The notes beneath the pieces were generated by a model. That model did no database searches. It saw only the letters and a list, made by a program, of their open reading frames with translations, and had not been told where the DNA came from. From JASBYZ01 sp029983705 (GTDB taxonomy: Bacteria > Actinomycetota > Coriobacteriia > Coriobacteriales > JAEZZM01): 64,000 nucleotides of DNA. Where the stretch lies: NCBI GenBank assembly GCA_965119715.1, contig OZ221969.1, forward strand, positions 1,488,001 through 1,552,000, given 5' to 3'. Every line of letters starts with the position of its first letter. The stretch's first letter is position 1. Below, piece after piece: positions 41,724 to 50,721 of this stretch. A program made the position numbers and the translations under genes.

Positions 41724-42656
41724 TTAAGATTTAATATGTTTTGCAATTTTTTCACTTATTGAGGTGCTCAGTCGCCTATCTTCACCAAAGAAGGCAATGC
41801 CCACCATACCTGGTCCAACATGTGAACCAATAACGGGTCCAACTGAGGTTAACAGTATTGGTAAATCTGCAAAGCGCTTGTCTTTGTGGATGAGGTTAGT
41901 AAGATACTCAATATCTTTTTCTGTACCTGAACTTGCCATGATTACCGGCATGGTAGCATCCCCACGCGAGAGGGTTTTAAACTTTTCTGATATTGCCTTG
42001 AGCGCTTTTTTGCGGCCACGAGAAACGCCAAACAAGGTAAGCGCACCCGCAAGGTCAAAAGAAAGATTTGCCTTGATATCAAGCTTATCTGAAAGCTGAG
42101 AGGCAGCAAGCGGAATTCTTCCACCCTTAGCAAGACGATCAAGTGACTCTAAGGTAAAGTAACCGTGTACAAAGTTTCTCACCTCTGAAACCCACTCTAC
42201 AAGTTCTTTTGCACTAAGCCCTCTATCACGCATTTTTGCTGCCTCAATTAAGAGCAGCACACTTGCAGCAGAAGGAAGTGCTGGCTCAACGTAGAGCTCT
42301 GCATCTGGATAGTTTTCTTTAACCATCTCAATTGCGCTGCGTGCTGAGTTAATGGATGATGAAAGCCCTTCTGGAATGGAGAGGTAAACAGTAGGAACTC
42401 CCTCTTTAGCCTGTTGTGTAAAATATTCAACAAACTTTCCAATAGGGTATGCGCTGGTTGAGGCAGATGCGCCCTCACTCATTTTTTGATAGAACTCTTC
42501 AGCACTAATGGTTTGCCAAAGATCATCTTCATAACTTTTACCATCTAAGATAAATTCAAATTTAAAGTAGTCAAGTTTAAGCTTTTGAGCAAGCTCATAC
42601 GGAATGTCGCAACAGGTGTCTGTAATTAGATCAAATTTAGTGTTTTCTAATCGCAT
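41724..42656 (-). CDS. DegV-family fatty-acid-binding protein
   Basis: A 310-residue DegV protein. The family opens with FDLITDTCCDIPYEL and binds a fatty acid between its two domains; the conserved STSAYPIGKF loop and SHVGPGMVGIAFF end are present. Members act as fatty-acid carriers for fatty acid kinase. ATG at 42656 fits the family N-terminus, with AAAGGAG 11 nt upstream; the open frame extends to a TTG at 42689 that overlaps pncB. No fakA gene is in the window. Confidence 0.9.
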   Translation of the reverse strand: MRLENTKFDLITDTCCDIPYELAQKLKLDYFKFEFILDGKSYEDDLWQTISAEEFYQKMSEGASASTSAYPIGKFVEYFTQQAKEGVPTVYLSIPEGLSSSINSARSAIEMVKENYPDAELYVEPALPSAASVLLLIEAAKMRDRGLSAKELVEWVSEVRNFVHGYFTLESLDRLAKGGRIPLAASQLSDKLDIKANLSFDLAGALTLFGVSRGRKKALKAISEKFKTLSRGDATMPVIMASSGTEKDIEYLTNLIHKDKRFADLPILLTSVGPVIGSHVGPGMVGIAFFGEDRRLSTSISEKIAKHIKS

Positions 42657-42679
42657 TAAGGCTATAACTCCTTTACCTC

Positions 42680-44170
42680 TTATCTCCAAGTATATCCGTG
42701 AGACTGACGAGATTGTCTAATCATATTGACGCGCAGCTCAAATAAGCCACGTTCAATTCCTGCAGGATAGACCTGAGGATTTAAAAAGCGCTTTACCGTA
42801 TGATCAAAGCGGTCGAGTGATGTCTTTACTCGGGCCTGTGCTTTATCTAGGTCTGGGACGCCTGCCACTATCTTGCCAGCTTCACAAACTGGCTTAAGCA
42901 GCTCTTCATACTCATAATCTTTAAGTGATAACGATAAGGTCGAATCCATAGGGTCTATAATAACGTGCTCATCGCCATCAATAAAGCTTGTGTCACAAAT
43001 CATATCACCCACGGCCTTATTATCTTTATCAAAATAGCGTCTGAGCTCTAAAACTCCAGGAATAGTAAGCTTATACATTTGCTCTGACATCTTAAGCGCA
43101 GGTTTCCAGGCCGCCTCAGGTGATTTTCTGATAGCAGAAAGCTTATACACCCCAGCTAAGGCAGGCTGCTCATAAGCGGTTACCATCTTAGTGCCCACAC
43201 CCCATGAATCAATAGGAGCACCCTGAGCAAGAAGAGAGCTTATGGTGTACTCGTCTAAATCGTTTGAGACAGAAATTTTTACGTACTCAAGCTCTGCCTC
43301 ATCAAACATTTTGCGTGCAAGCTTAGAAAGCTCAGCTAAGTCACCTGAATCAATGCGAATACCAATGAGCTTATCGCCACGCTCTTCCATTTCTTTGGCA
43401 ACAGTGATGGCATTTTTTACGCCTGACTCTACCGAATAGGTATCTACAAGCAAGATGCAGTTTTTAGGAAAAATGCGGGCATAGGCTCTAAAAGCTTCAA
43501 GTTCGCTCTCAAAGGCCATTACCCAAGAATGTGCGTGGGTCCCAGAAACCGGAATGCCAAACATTTTTCCGGCAAGTACATTTGAGCTCGAAGTACATCC
43601 ACCCACGTATGCTGCACGAGAAGCACTTAAGCCCCCATCTGGGCCCTGAGCTCGTCTCAGTCCAAATTCTGCAACTGGACCACCTTTAGCCGCTAGGACA
43701 ACACGGGAGGTCTTACTTGCAATTAAAGTTTGGAAGTTAACGAGGTTAAGTAAGCAGGTCTCAAGAATTTGGCAGTCAATAATAGGGCCACTAACCCTTA
43801 CTAAAGGCTCACGCGGAAAGACAATCTCTCCCTCATCAACTGCAGCAATATCAAAACGTGGGCTAAAATCTTTAAGGTAGTCTAAAAACTCCTTGCTAAA
43901 AAGTTTGCCACCCTGAGGTGCAGGCAAACTTGAGAGATAGTAAATATCGCTATCTGAAAAATGGAGCGCACTCACGATATCAGCAATTTGTCCCGTACCA
44001 CAGGCTACTGTGTATCCACCTTGAAAAGGATTATCCCTAAAGTAGAGATGAAAGCATGCTTCAGCATCTTTTAGGTCACTCTCAAAATATGCCTGAGCCA
44101 TGGTAAGTTGGTAGAGGTCTGTTAAGAGCGCGGAATGTATGAGTTCAATAACGGATGCTTCTTGATTCAT
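42680..44170 (-). CDS. pncB: Nicotinate phosphoribosyltransferase
   Basis: A 496-residue enzyme that joins nicotinate to PRPP to make nicotinate mononucleotide for NAD salvage. It opens with LLTDLYQLTMAQAYFESD, and the active-site regions VSGTHAHSWVMAF and IRIDSGDLAELS are present. ATG at 44170 has AAAGG 7 nt upstream; an in-frame GTG at 44194 is less likely. It has a promoter of its own (44216-44243) and is followed closely by the DegV gene. Confidence 0.95.
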   Translation of the reverse strand: MNQEASVIELIHSALLTDLYQLTMAQAYFESDLKDAEACFHLYFRDNPFQGGYTVACGTGQIADIVSALHFSDSDIYYLSSLPAPQGGKLFSKEFLDYLKDFSPRFDIAAVDEGEIVFPREPLVRVSGPIIDCQILETCLLNLVNFQTLIASKTSRVVLAAKGGPVAEFGLRRAQGPDGGLSASRAAYVGGCTSSSNVLAGKMFGIPVSGTHAHSWVMAFESELEAFRAYARIFPKNCILLVDTYSVESGVKNAITVAKEMEERGDKLIGIRIDSGDLAELSKLARKMFDEAELEYVKISVSNDLDEYTISSLLAQGAPIDSWGVGTKMVTAYEQPALAGVYKLSAIRKSPEAAWKPALKMSEQMYKLTIPGVLELRRYFDKDNKAVGDMICDTSFIDGDEHVIIDPMDSTLSLSLKDYEYEELLKPVCEAGKIVAGVPDLDKAQARVKTSLDRFDHTVKRFLNPQVYPAGIERGLFELRVNMIRQSRQSHGYTWR

Positions 44171-44215
44171 AAGGCCACCTTTTAGATACGTCACAGAGAT
44201 TTGTTAAAAGCATAA

Positions 44216-44243
44216 CTCATATATACCAACTCACCTAAGTCAA
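44216..44243 (-). promoter_or_regulatory. Promoter of pncB
   Basis: On the minus strand TTGACT (44243-44238) and TATGAG (44221-44216) are 16 bp apart, about 45 nt before the pncB start. The -10 is imperfect. Confidence 0.45.
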
Positions 44244-44301
44244 AATACATCCGGGTATAAGCTTTGCTAAATAACATAATTGCAATTGAGAGGTTGATAA
44301 T

Positions 44302-45471
44302 ATGTATGACTTCACAAGTTCAATAGACAGAAATGGCACCGGAGCCAATAAATGGGACAGCCGACCTGAGGGGCTTTGCAAAAACTATATGCCGCTCAGC
44401 GTTGCAGACATGGAGTTTAGCGCAGCCCCTGAAATTAAAGAGGCGCTCCACAAAGCAGTTGACCACGGTATTTATGGCTACACCATGCCAGATGATGCCT
44501 ATATTCAAGCACTTAAGCACTGGTTTAGCACTCACCATAATTTTGAGATTGAAAAAGATAATCTCGTAACTACCCAAGGCGTTATAAGTGCAATCAAGCA
44601 CGCAATAAAGGCCTTTAGTAATGAGGGCGATGAGGTCTTAATTCAGCCTCCGGTCTACTATCCATTCAAGGCGTCCACCCTCTCACTTAAGAGAAAGATC
44701 GTAGAAAACCCACTTGTGAGAGATGAAAGCGGCAGATACCACATTGACTTTGAAGACCTTGAGCAAAAGCTCTCACGCCCAACAGTTAAACTCATGTTAT
44801 TGTGCTCACCTCATAATCCAGTGGGGCGCATTTGGTCAAAAGAAGAACTCACAAAACTAGTTGAGCTTGCCAAAAAGTATGAGGTGTTGATTGTAAGTGA
44901 TGAAATTCATTCAGACTTAATAATGCCAGGCAAAACCCATGTATCCTTAGCAAACATCCCTGGTGTAAAAGACATCTCAATCATTTGCACAGCAGTCTCT
45001 AAAACCTTTAATTTAGCTGGCCTTATGTGTTCAAACATTTTTATATTTAAGCCTGAGCTCAAAGAAAAGTTTGATATGCAAGCAAAACTTGATGGAGCCT
45101 TTGGCGTCCCCTACTTTGCGCGAAGTGCAACAATCGCTGCCTATCAAAACGCTGAAGCTTGGTTAGAGGAGCTTATCAAGGTGGTAGATGATAACTATAA
45201 GCTCTTAAAGGACTACATCGAAAAGCACTTTGATAAGGCTCTTGTGACCCCGCTTGAAGCAACATACCTTGCTTGGGTAGATTTTAGTGCCTACTTTGAT
45301 GATGAAAAAAGCCTTGAAGACTTCATGCAAAACAAGGCCGGACTCTGTCTTGATGAAGGTTATATTTTTGGCGATGAGGGCAAGGGCTTTGAGCGCTTTA
45401 ACCTAGCGCTTCCAAGCTTAGAATTAAAAGAAGCGCTTGAAAGACTTAAAGAAGCCTCTCAAACGCTCTAA
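44302..45471 (+). CDS. PatB/MalY-type PLP enzyme (cystathionine beta-lyase-like)
   Basis: A 389-residue class I/II PLP enzyme of the MalY/PatB group. The opening DFTSSIDRNGTGANKWD, the LSVADMEF motif, SDEIHSDLI and the PLP lysine in SKTFNLAGL fit. Such enzymes cleave C-S bonds in cystathionine or cysteine conjugates, giving pyruvate, ammonia and a thiol. A GAGAGG site precedes the ATG. It stands alone on the plus strand. Aminotransferase activity is possible but less likely. Confidence 0.9.
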   Translation: MYDFTSSIDRNGTGANKWDSRPEGLCKNYMPLSVADMEFSAAPEIKEALHKAVDHGIYGYTMPDDAYIQALKHWFSTHHNFEIEKDNLVTTQGVISAIKHAIKAFSNEGDEVLIQPPVYYPFKASTLSLKRKIVENPLVRDESGRYHIDFEDLEQKLSRPTVKLMLLCSPHNPVGRIWSKEELTKLVELAKKYEVLIVSDEIHSDLIMPGKTHVSLANIPGVKDISIICTAVSKTFNLAGLMCSNIFIFKPELKEKFDMQAKLDGAFGVPYFARSATIAAYQNAEAWLEELIKVVDDNYKLLKDYIEKHFDKALVTPLEATYLAWVDFSAYFDDEKSLEDFMQNKAGLCLDEGYIFGDEGKGFERFNLALPSLELKEALERLKEASQTL

Positions 45472-45497
45472 ATAATCTTTTACTCTCAAAATGAGCT

Positions 45498-46754
45498 TTA
45501 TTGGTGTCGTAAAGACTCCACTGGATCGAGCTTGGCTGCTTTTCTTGCAGGTCCGTATCCAAATGCGATGCCAATAAAGCTTGATACAATAAAGGCAATA
45601 GCTGCAATTTGTGGGGTAACCACAGGGGTAAATGACATATCTGGACTAAAGAGCGAGAGCACAGCAGCAATACCAAGTGCCGCTAAATAACCCAGTATCA
45701 AACCTATTACGCCACCTATTAAACAAAGCACGATTGACTCGCCCAAAAATTGGTTGGTAATGTCTCTGGACTTGGCACCAATTGACTTTCTGAGTCCTAT
45801 CTCTTTAATTCTCTCAGATACATTGGTAAGCATCATGTTCATAATGCCAATACCACCAACAATTAGAGAAATGGATGCTACAGAACCTAAAATTGCCGTA
45901 AATACAGAGGTAATTGAGTCAACCATTTGGGTTATATCCTCAGAGGTCATAACCTGGAAGTTAGATTTCTGAGCCTGATCGGTAGAAATAACAACCTCAT
46001 TCATTTGACTTGGTCCAGAATCTTTTACCGGGTGCCTCTTATCAAGGGTATCTTTAATCATGTTTTTCGCGGTGTTTATGTCTTGAGACTCATCAACATA
46101 TGCATAAAAAACATCATATTTATCTTCTGTACCCAGGCGAGAAACCGCAGTTTTAAGCGGAACATACACTCCCGGACCACTAAAGGCCATAAAGCCACTT
46201 GCAGGTTTTAAGGTACCAATAATTGAGTACTTGTGTCCGTTTAAGCTTACCGTCTTACCAATAACATCTGCGTTTTCATCATTAAAAAGCTGCTTTACTA
46301 AGTTGCCATCCAAAATAGCAACCTGTCTTAGCTGATCAGAGTCACTTGGTAAGAAATACCTACCTTTATTAAGCTTATAGGTTTTCTCATTAATCTTTAA
46401 AACGCCCGGGGACGTTGCATAGATAAGACCACGCTGAGTATTTCTATCAGTAGAAACATGCACCTGTTCACCCGAGACCATAGTACCGGTATAGCTTACT
46501 CCAGAAACATGCTCTTTAATGTAATTGAGGTCATCTCTGGTAATCACGTTTCCGTTAATGGAGGCAACCTGAATTAAGCGTGCCTGGTTTGCTCCAACAG
46601 TTGTAAGCAGTGAGGAGCGCATACCTGCAATCAGAGAGGTCATAGTTACTACAGCCGCAATACCAATAACAATACCAAGGATGGTGAGGGCACTTCTTCC
46701 TTTATTAGCACTAAGTGCGTTCCAGATCTCAAACCATAGGTCTCTAAACTTCAT
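45498..46754 (-). CDS. MacB-type ABC permease
   Basis: A 418-residue membrane permease of the MacB/FtsX family: membrane segment near residues 25-45 (ALTILGIVIGIAAVVTM), a large outer domain, and three further segments at the C-terminus (IVGGIGIMNMMLTNVSERIKEIG is typical). ATG at 46754 has AGGGAGG 8 nt upstream and overlaps the ATPase gene by 11 nt. With the ATPase and adaptor genes it forms a MacAB-like system, here without an outer-membrane channel, as expected in a monoderm. Exported substrate unknown. Confidence 0.92.
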   Translation of the reverse strand: MKFRDLWFEIWNALSANKGRSALTILGIVIGIAAVVTMTSLIAGMRSSLLTTVGANQARLIQVASINGNVITRDDLNYIKEHVSGVSYTGTMVSGEQVHVSTDRNTQRGLIYATSPGVLKINEKTYKLNKGRYFLPSDSDQLRQVAILDGNLVKQLFNDENADVIGKTVSLNGHKYSIIGTLKPASGFMAFSGPGVYVPLKTAVSRLGTEDKYDVFYAYVDESQDINTAKNMIKDTLDKRHPVKDSGPSQMNEVVISTDQAQKSNFQVMTSEDITQMVDSITSVFTAILGSVASISLIVGGIGIMNMMLTNVSERIKEIGLRKSIGAKSRDITNQFLGESIVLCLIGGVIGLILGYLAALGIAAVLSLFSPDMSFTPVVTPQIAAIAFIVSSFIGIAFGYGPARKAAKLDPVESLRHQ

Positions 46755-47505
46755 GGGAGCCACCTCCCTGAGCTGAGCTTAAGATTGAGTCCGCCTGTGC
46801 TCCCTCATAAAGTAGTCCGTCTCTAATTTGGTAGGCACGGTTAGCATGCAGGGATACACCATAGTCATGGGTAATCAAAACAATGGTTGAGCCTTGGTCT
46901 CTGAGGTTTTTAAAGGTTTGAAGTACGTGCTCACCAGTCTTTGAGTCTAAGTTACCGGTAGGCTCATCAGCCAAGATAATAGCTGGATTATTTACAAGCG
47001 CTCTGGCAATAGCCACACGCTGCATCTGTCCACCAGAAATCTCATTTGACTTCTTATCAAAAACTTCTTCTGTGAGGCCTGCCTGAAAAAGTGCTTGAGC
47101 TGCGCGCTCTTCACGCTCAGCTTCTGGAGCGCGGGTATATACCAAAGGAAGCATCACGTTTCTTAACACGGTTGTTCTTGAAAGCAGGTTAAAAGATTGA
47201 AACACAAAGCCAATACGGTGTGCACGAACGTCGGCGAGCTCATCGTCAGTATAAAGAGAAACGTCAATTCCCTCTAAGAAATACTGACCATAGGTAGGGG
47301 TATCAAGGCAGCCAAGCAAGTTCATTAGCGTAGACTTACCAGAACCAGAAGGTCCCATGATAGCCACAAACTCACCGCGCTGCACCTGAAAGGTAACACC
47401 TCTCAGTGCATGCGTCTGTCCTGCAGGCGTTTCAAATATTCTGTGCAGGTCGCGCACGTCAATTACAACGTCGCGACCTGAATTATTTGGAGTTAAATTA
47501 GCCAT
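46744..47505 (-). CDS. MacB-type ABC ATPase
   Basis: A 253-residue cytoplasmic ATPase of the LolD/MacB family. Walker A GPSGSGKSTL, Q-loop FQSFNLLSR, signature ISGGQMQRVA, Walker B IILADEPTGNLD and switch ITHD are all present. It powers the adjacent permease. It starts 3 nt after the adaptor gene, and its end overlaps the permease start. Confidence 0.95.
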   Translation of the reverse strand: MANLTPNNSGRDVVIDVRDLHRIFETPAGQTHALRGVTFQVQRGEFVAIMGPSGSGKSTLMNLLGCLDTPTYGQYFLEGIDVSLYTDDELADVRAHRIGFVFQSFNLLSRTTVLRNVMLPLVYTRAPEAEREERAAQALFQAGLTEEVFDKKSNEISGGQMQRVAIARALVNNPAIILADEPTGNLDSKTGEHVLQTFKNLRDQGSTIVLITHDYGVSLHANRAYQIRDGLLYEGAQADSILSSAQGGGSHEV

Positions 47506-47508
47506 TGA

Positions 47509-49530
47509 CTACATGCCCACCGCTGCTTGTGGCATACCAGCATCTTCACTTACCGTCTCCACCTTATCGCCCGGCTGAACATCACCTTTGATAACCGTAA
47601 AGTTCTCATTTGAGGTAATTACTTCTACAGGAACTTTTGTAACTTGGGCAATACCGTCTTTATCGCGGGTAACCTTGTTTACATAGTCACTTGTTCCGTC
47701 ATTGTTTACCGCAGTAAGTGGGACCATCAAAACATCTTTGAGCTCTTCGATGGTGAGGGTAATGTTAGCGGTCATACCTACCTTAAGCTTGTTATCTGGG
47801 TCAAGAATCTTAACTCCAACCGGATAGGTCACAACGCCTGGAGCACCTGGCATCTTAACGGTCTCTCCGCCTGCTCCCAGTTGGTTTGCAGGACTTGATG
47901 CAATTGACTCAACTTGGCCTTTTGCGGTGTAGTTAGGAATTGCGTCAAAGGTAATAGATGCCTTAGTCTCAGGACTTACCTTTAAGATATCAAGCTCGTT
48001 TACATCAACATTTGCCTTAAGACCAGATACGTCAGCAATCACTGCTGCTGGTTTACCAGACTGAAGGAGGTTTTCAAGCTTCATACCTGGCTCAACATTG
48101 ATAGAGATTACCTCGCCTTTGATCTTTGCGCGAACCTCACCATTGTTGTAGGCGTCTTTAGCGTTTTTCAAGTTTTGCTCAGCAGCCTCTACTGCAAGTT
48201 GAGCTGTACCCACTCCCTTTCTTGCAGTTTCAATTGCAAGGTTAAGTGAGTCTTTATCAAATGGTGCTGGATTCACCTTTGGAATAGGAATCTTTGCACC
48301 CTCAATATCTGTATCAATATTATCAGCAGCTCCTGGCATCTGAGCTCCCTCAGGAATGTTGCCCTGTAGGATTTGTGCCTTAACTGCTGCAACACTTGAT
48401 GGATCGTTAGGATCAATACCAAATCGGGTTCTAAGCTCTGACTCATATAAGAGCATGTTTAACCAGTGCTGAGAAATGCCTGAGAGCTTAGTCTTTGGAT
48501 TTTGGTTTGCACCTGCTGGATTTGGATTTTGATTATTTACCGGCGGATTGTTAGTAGGATTGTTGTTTACGCTAATGTCAGCTGAATTATGTTGAGCAGC
48601 CTCGAGTTGACGCTTTGCCCAATCATAAACGCCTGCCTTATTTCCAGCTTTTTTATTAATCACATCATAAGCCTCTTGATAACTCATACCAGGATTTGCA
48701 ATTTGGCCTGATTTATTAAGCTGAGTGTAGAGAGCTTGTTGGCTTTTTGCTTGGTTATAGCCATTAAGTAAGGTTTCAATTTGCATGTTTAGAGCATTTT
48801 GTGCAGCCTGAGCAGCTTGAGCAGATGCAGCTTGTGCAGCCTGTTCTGCCTTAAGCTTAGCAGCCTGCGCTTCAGCCTTAGCCTTTGCCTTAGCAGCAGC
48901 TGCATCAGCGTCAGCCTGTTGCTTGATTGCCTCATCACGTGCGTCAATTTGACCTTGGAGCGCGTAGTTATATTGCTCTACAGCTGAGTTGTAAGAAGCA
49001 ATAGCTTGTTTTACACCTTGCTGTGACTGACTTACCCCGTCTTTAGCTTGCTTTACGCCCATCTCGGCTTGCTCAATAGCTTCTTCCATTTGGCTTGATT
49101 CAAAGGTAAAGATAAGCTGTCCTTCTTCAACTGTATCTCCCTCTTTTACGTCAACCGTTTTAATGTTTCCGCTTACAGATGGGTTTACTGACTGGTTGGC
49201 AAGCGCTTGAACCGTACCAGAGTTAGATACCGTCTTAGTAAAGTCACCCTTTATAACCTCACCGGTTGGCTTTTCTTGAGCAGCAAGGTTGGCCTTTTGT
49301 TGTTCAGTCATCGCACAGTATCCAAGGCCTAAGAGCAGTAAAATTACAAGAACAATAATGATGTTTCTAATAATTTTATTGCGCTTCTTTTTCTTGCGCT
49401 TGATCTCAAGCGCCTGCATTGCCTCTGAGGTTTTTGAGTTTAGTGCAATGTTTGGAGTCTCACCGGCTGGAGCAAAGTGCTGAGCTTGCCCTTCAGAGCC
49501 CTGAGCATCCTGAGAATTTTTAAATGGCAT
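47509..49530 (-). CDS. MacA/HlyD-like adaptor with long coiled coil
   Basis: A 673-residue membrane fusion protein, much longer than the usual 350-400. One membrane segment lies near residues 50-70 (IIIVLVILLLLGLGYC). Outside it has the lipoyl-like half (VDVKEGDTVEEGQLIFTFES), a long Ala/Gln-rich coiled-coil hairpin (about 125-245), an Asn/Pro-rich spacer (about 320-345), the second lipoyl half (GEVRAKIKGEVISINVEPGM) and beta-barrel parts. It links the MacB-like transporter to the cell surface. The oversized hairpin suggests spanning the thick wall. Confidence 0.88.
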   Translation of the reverse strand: MPFKNSQDAQGSEGQAQHFAPAGETPNIALNSKTSEAMQALEIKRKKKKRNKIIRNIIIVLVILLLLGLGYCAMTEQQKANLAAQEKPTGEVIKGDFTKTVSNSGTVQALANQSVNPSVSGNIKTVDVKEGDTVEEGQLIFTFESSQMEEAIEQAEMGVKQAKDGVSQSQQGVKQAIASYNSAVEQYNYALQGQIDARDEAIKQQADADAAAAKAKAKAEAQAAKLKAEQAAQAASAQAAQAAQNALNMQIETLLNGYNQAKSQQALYTQLNKSGQIANPGMSYQEAYDVINKKAGNKAGVYDWAKRQLEAAQHNSADISVNNNPTNNPPVNNQNPNPAGANQNPKTKLSGISQHWLNMLLYESELRTRFGIDPNDPSSVAAVKAQILQGNIPEGAQMPGAADNIDTDIEGAKIPIPKVNPAPFDKDSLNLAIETARKGVGTAQLAVEAAEQNLKNAKDAYNNGEVRAKIKGEVISINVEPGMKLENLLQSGKPAAVIADVSGLKANVDVNELDILKVSPETKASITFDAIPNYTAKGQVESIASSPANQLGAGGETVKMPGAPGVVTYPVGVKILDPDNKLKVGMTANITLTIEELKDVLMVPLTAVNNDGTSDYVNKVTRDKDGIAQVTKVPVEVITSNENFTVIKGDVQPGDKVETVSEDAGMPQAAVGM

Positions 49531-49619
49531 AGATAAAATTCCTTTGTTAAAAACAGGTCTTTTTTTTATAAGTATATTAAAAGAAGCTCAGTAACTCGTA
49601 CTTGTCACTAAACTGTTTT

Positions 49620-49958
49620 TTAGAGAATCTCGTAAAATTTTAAAATATAGATAATTACTGCGACCATGATGATAAACACAGCCACAAGAATTATTTTTTG
49701 TACAAGCGGCATAGGTGGCAGCTCACCTTGGGCATACATTTTGTCACGCTTTGCCTGCTCTTTAAAACTCTCTCGTTTTTCCTCAATAATTTGACGAGCC
49801 ATCTGGCGCTTTTCTGCTTCACGCTGCTGCTCTTGTCTGAGCTCTTCGAGCTCAAGCTTATCGTGCATTTCACGCTCTTTGGCATCTTGCTTAGCTTTAA
49901 GCGCTCTTAGCTGTTCTAGTTCTTCACGCTCTGATGGACTCAGGCTGTTTTCGCTCAT
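49620..49958 (-). CDS. Small coiled-coil membrane protein
   Basis: A 112-residue protein: a charged, Glu/Lys/Arg-rich helix (residues about 10-75) likely to form a coiled coil, then one C-terminal membrane segment (IILVAVFIIMVAVIIYIL). ATG at 49958 has AAGG 6 nt upstream, so earlier in-frame ATGs are less likely. It is transcribed ahead of the MacAB-like genes, with a gap of about 90 nt. Function unknown; a tail-anchored partner of the transporter is a guess. Confidence 0.68.
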   Translation of the reverse strand: MSENSLSPSEREELEQLRALKAKQDAKEREMHDKLELEELRQEQQREAEKRQMARQIIEEKRESFKEQAKRDKMYAQGELPPMPLVQKIILVAVFIIMVAVIIYILKFYEIL

Positions 49959-50049
49959 GTTCATCCTTAAAAATTTGTTACTATTTATCTGTCTCATTTA
50001 CTATAACGTATAAGAACTTCGAATTTTTAAAAAACTGTAAGGTAGCTTG

Positions 50050-50721
50050 ATGCGAAACAAAAAACTTATTATTTCAACCCTGCTCTTAGTTGCTATTGCA
50101 ATCATACTTGGAACCCTTATTACCCTTTTGTTAGGTGAGGCTCCTAAAGCAGCTGATACGGGTAAGTCTCTCAGTCAAAAGCTTGAAGATACGGGTAGCC
50201 GTGTTCTTACAGAAGCATTTGATGGCTCACCCAAAAGAGCAGAGTCAGAAGATTTTGTAAGTGGAAATGTAATAGAGGCGAGCCTCGAGCACGCCCACGA
50301 CGGAGACACCATTTGGGTGCACACAAAACACAAACCTTTTAAGAGCGTAAAGATCAGAGTGATTGGCATCGACACCCCAGAGATTAACAGACAAGATAGT
50401 TATGAGTATGCCGTGCAAGCTAAAGAGTATACCGAGAAGGCCCTTGCGAACTCAAAGTGCTACCTTGAATTTGATAAAGAAATTTACGACCAATATGACC
50501 GCGTGCTCGCACACGTCTGGACCAAGGACCCTCGCGAGGTAAACTACGATGTATCCTACCTTTTAAGCATTCAAGTACTGCGTGACGGTTATGCTAAGGC
50601 AGTTCAGTTTAAGCCTAATACCAAATACGGAAAGCAAATCTATCAGGCACAAGATTATGCACGCGATAATAAGATTGGACTTTGGGCAGAGGTAGACCTC
50701 ACACAGTTAAAGAAGCACTAA
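50050..50721 (+). CDS. Secreted or membrane-anchored thermonuclease (SNase)
   Basis: A 223-residue protein: an N-terminal membrane segment or uncleaved signal (residues 6-30), a linker, then a staphylococcal-nuclease domain. The calcium aspartate in HDGDTIWVH, the arginine in VKIRVIGIDTPE with its glutamate, and the second arginine in YDRVLAHVW are all present, so it should cut DNA and RNA outside the cell. ATG at 50050 has AAGG 7 nt upstream. Its stop codon overlaps the stop of the convergent gene. Confidence 0.92.
   Translation: MRNKKLIISTLLLVAIAIILGTLITLLLGEAPKAADTGKSLSQKLEDTGSRVLTEAFDGSPKRAESEDFVSGNVIEASLEHAHDGDTIWVHTKHKPFKSVKIRVIGIDTPEINRQDSYEYAVQAKEYTEKALANSKCYLEFDKEIYDQYDRVLAHVWTKDPREVNYDVSYLLSIQVLRDGYAKAVQFKPNTKYGKQIYQAQDYARDNKIGLWAEVDLTQLKKH

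Noticed and set aside
48780..48960. Low-complexity repeat suggesting assembly error in the adaptor gene
   Set aside because: The Ala/Gln-rich stretch stays in frame and forms a credible coiled-coil hairpin between two lipoyl halves.
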